This document shows positions 62,601 through 64,000 of a stretch of 64,000 nucleotides of DNA, piece after piece (position 1 is the first letter of the stretch; every line of letters begins with the position of its first letter). The stretch lies in contig NC_088317.1 in the NCBI RefSeq assembly GCF_910592395.1, positions 6,326,001 to 6,390,000 on the forward strand, read 5' to 3'. Both the position numbers and the translations under genes were made by a program. The DNA is from Lineus longissimus. Lineage: Eukaryota > Nemertea > Pilidiophora > Heteronemertea > Lineidae. A model generated the notes under the pieces. The model did no database searches. It was not told the DNA's origin and was given only the letters and a program-made list of their open reading frames with translations.

Positions 62601-63631
62601 CGTGGGCTGAGGTTAAATATCATCACATGATTCGTCCACCTACATGCATTTCGATAGGAAAGTACAAGTGATACGAGTTGTTGGATTTGGATAGGGGGCC
62701 ATAAATGACTTTATTATTGATACAACATCAATGATAATTTCAATATGAAATTCTTGTTTCTTTGCAGAGTACTGTTTTTTTTAAATTGGAGATAGAACCA
62801 GTTAGTCCTCAGCCCACGATTTTTTTTAACTTTCTACTCCTCCAAGATACCTATTTCTTATACAATGGGACTTTAAATGTTATAATTTTCAATTACAAGT
62901 TAACTGGCCAGGGGGTTTTCAGTGTTATCCCTGTTCTCGGACAAATCATAATTCTCATAAAAATATGTCTCATTTGCAACCGTAAGAAAACAAAGATACA
63001 TTTAGCACCTTGTATCATACAAAATTCAGATATGACGAACAGTTAGAACAATAATAACAATATCGATTTGTAAAGAACATTTTTTGAAAATAAGTAGTCA
63101 ATCCGAACAAGAAAATGAAACCTAAATGCATATTATTTATCAAAGAGAGTATAACTACTAAAAAAATCTACTTACAAATCCGTTCTCTCGAAATATATGA
63201 AATACAAAGTACAAAAACGGATCCAGCCCCCAACGATCTAATTCCAAGTGTAATAAAATGACGAATGACCACTGAACGAAAGGGCGCATAAAAGAGGACA
63301 AACGATAGGATGTTAATAGACTATGGCGCAAAACTCTCGCCGAAGCCGAAATGATAAGTGCGCGAAATTTAGAAACCTTATTATAAGAATAATGTACAAC
63401 ATTTAAATCGAGTCAAAGATTCGCATTCTAAGCCAAGCAATCCAGGTTTCTAATCCTTCTGTCCTTTCCTCCCAGGTGGTCTTTGTATGGGGACCTCTTC
63501 GGGTCTCACATGGGGAGATGATGGGACAGGCCCCAGCACCACCCACCCCCAGAACGGCGTCAGATGTACCAACTCCAGTATTCCTTCCGCTCATTTGATC
63601 GGCAAGGATAAGATGGCCGACGGTGATATGG
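59686..63631 (+). CDS. TNFSF: TNF superfamily ligand C, partial (window end) and probably disrupted
   Basis: Third tandem paralogue. Exon 1 (from 59686) encodes a Ser-rich tail with RKQSVISF, a membrane helix at about residues 84-110 and CMKC in the stalk. At 60130-60137 there is an 8-A run where paralogues have one base fewer in the alignment. The following stalk codons are therefore out of frame, and the frame ends at TGA 60223-60225 (179 aa, no TNF domain). The expected donor at 60203 reads GAACGT where A and B have GTAAGT. Exon 2 (60441-60477, YLDVKLKEERVD) and exon 3 (63476-63631, with CMGTSSG, NGVRCTNS, SAHLIG) are open, have consensus splice sites and keep the same phases. Exons 4-5 lie beyond the window. 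It is either a young pseudogene, a gene with an alternative first-exon junction, or partly a sequencing error; the donor change makes pure sequencing error less likely. Confidence 0.85.
60478..63475 (+). other. intron 2 of TNF-C
   Basis: 3.0 kb, about twice the length of the A and B equivalents. It holds a short CTAAGAT tandem tract near 60643-60670, a G12 run at 61970-61981, and unsupported open frames (61217-61531 on +). No element with clear ends was found. Confidence 0.5.
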
Positions 63632-64000
63632 GTAAGGAGAACTTGAGACCACAAAAAAATGTTTTGACAGATGTTTTTTTATGCGTTCACAAGGAACGTG
63701 CGCGGGACGGCAATACTCAAGTAATGATAGGTCCGAGCCCTGGTCGTAGGTGTTTTACAGGAACCTCTTCATCAACGTCTTAGAGTAATTTTTAATTATA
63801 GTGAACTGATCATGATCATCTCTAAAGTTTTATGTCATCAAGAAATGATAAAGACTAGCTATATAATCCGACAAGCTAAACAGGCAAAAGTGTCCATGGA
63901 TAGATCATTGGTGAGTAGTATAAGGCCAACACATTTTAAACGCAAATGCTGCGAAAAATGGCAACGCATTTTAAAGGCAAATGGACTTTCCATTTTCCGT

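Overview
The window is nuclear DNA of an invertebrate animal. Genes are split into short exons with consensus GT/AG borders and long AT-rich introns. There are no bacterial-style operons, and the non-coding DNA is full of small inverted-repeat transposons, tRNA-derived SINE-like units and truncated non-LTR retrotransposons. Frequent words such as GTAGGCCTAC and TACATGTACATGTA, and the gene content, fit a marine bilaterian (ambulacrarian/echinoderm-like or lophotrochozoan). I cannot settle the phylum from sequence alone.

Region 1 (1-15.5 kb, + strand): the last 15 exons (589 codons plus stop) of a plasma-membrane Na+/H+ exchanger of the SLC9A/NHE2-3-5 type. The upstream exons lie outside the window. 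Region 2 (15.5-32.3 kb): mostly repeats. It includes two copies of a 1-kb repeat, a foldback element, two 5'-truncated LINE relics and a nested inverted-repeat element. Within it, on the minus strand, is a small two-exon gene missed by simple ORF calling. One exon encodes a signal peptide and a second exon 1.9 kb away encodes a 10-cysteine knottin-like peptide (70 aa in total).

Region 3 (32.3-64 kb, + strand): a tandem array of three TNF-superfamily ligand genes. TNF-A (403 aa) and TNF-B (416 aa) are complete five-exon type II membrane proteins with identical intron phases. The duplication unit of about 12 kb can be followed through introns, 5' leaders and several kb of 3' flank. The third copy, TNF-C, runs off the window end. 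Its exon 1 carries a one-base homopolymer expansion that shifts the frame and has lost the GT splice donor, while its exons 2 and 3 remain intact. TNF-A and TNF-B share a 117-nt nearly identical block in the last exon, suggesting gene conversion. Several MITEs have inserted into TNF-B introns and flanks.

The TNF ligands and the cysteine-rich secreted peptide are both plausible immune or secretory effectors, and the exchanger is an unrelated housekeeping or epithelial neighbour. Functional links between the regions are inference only.
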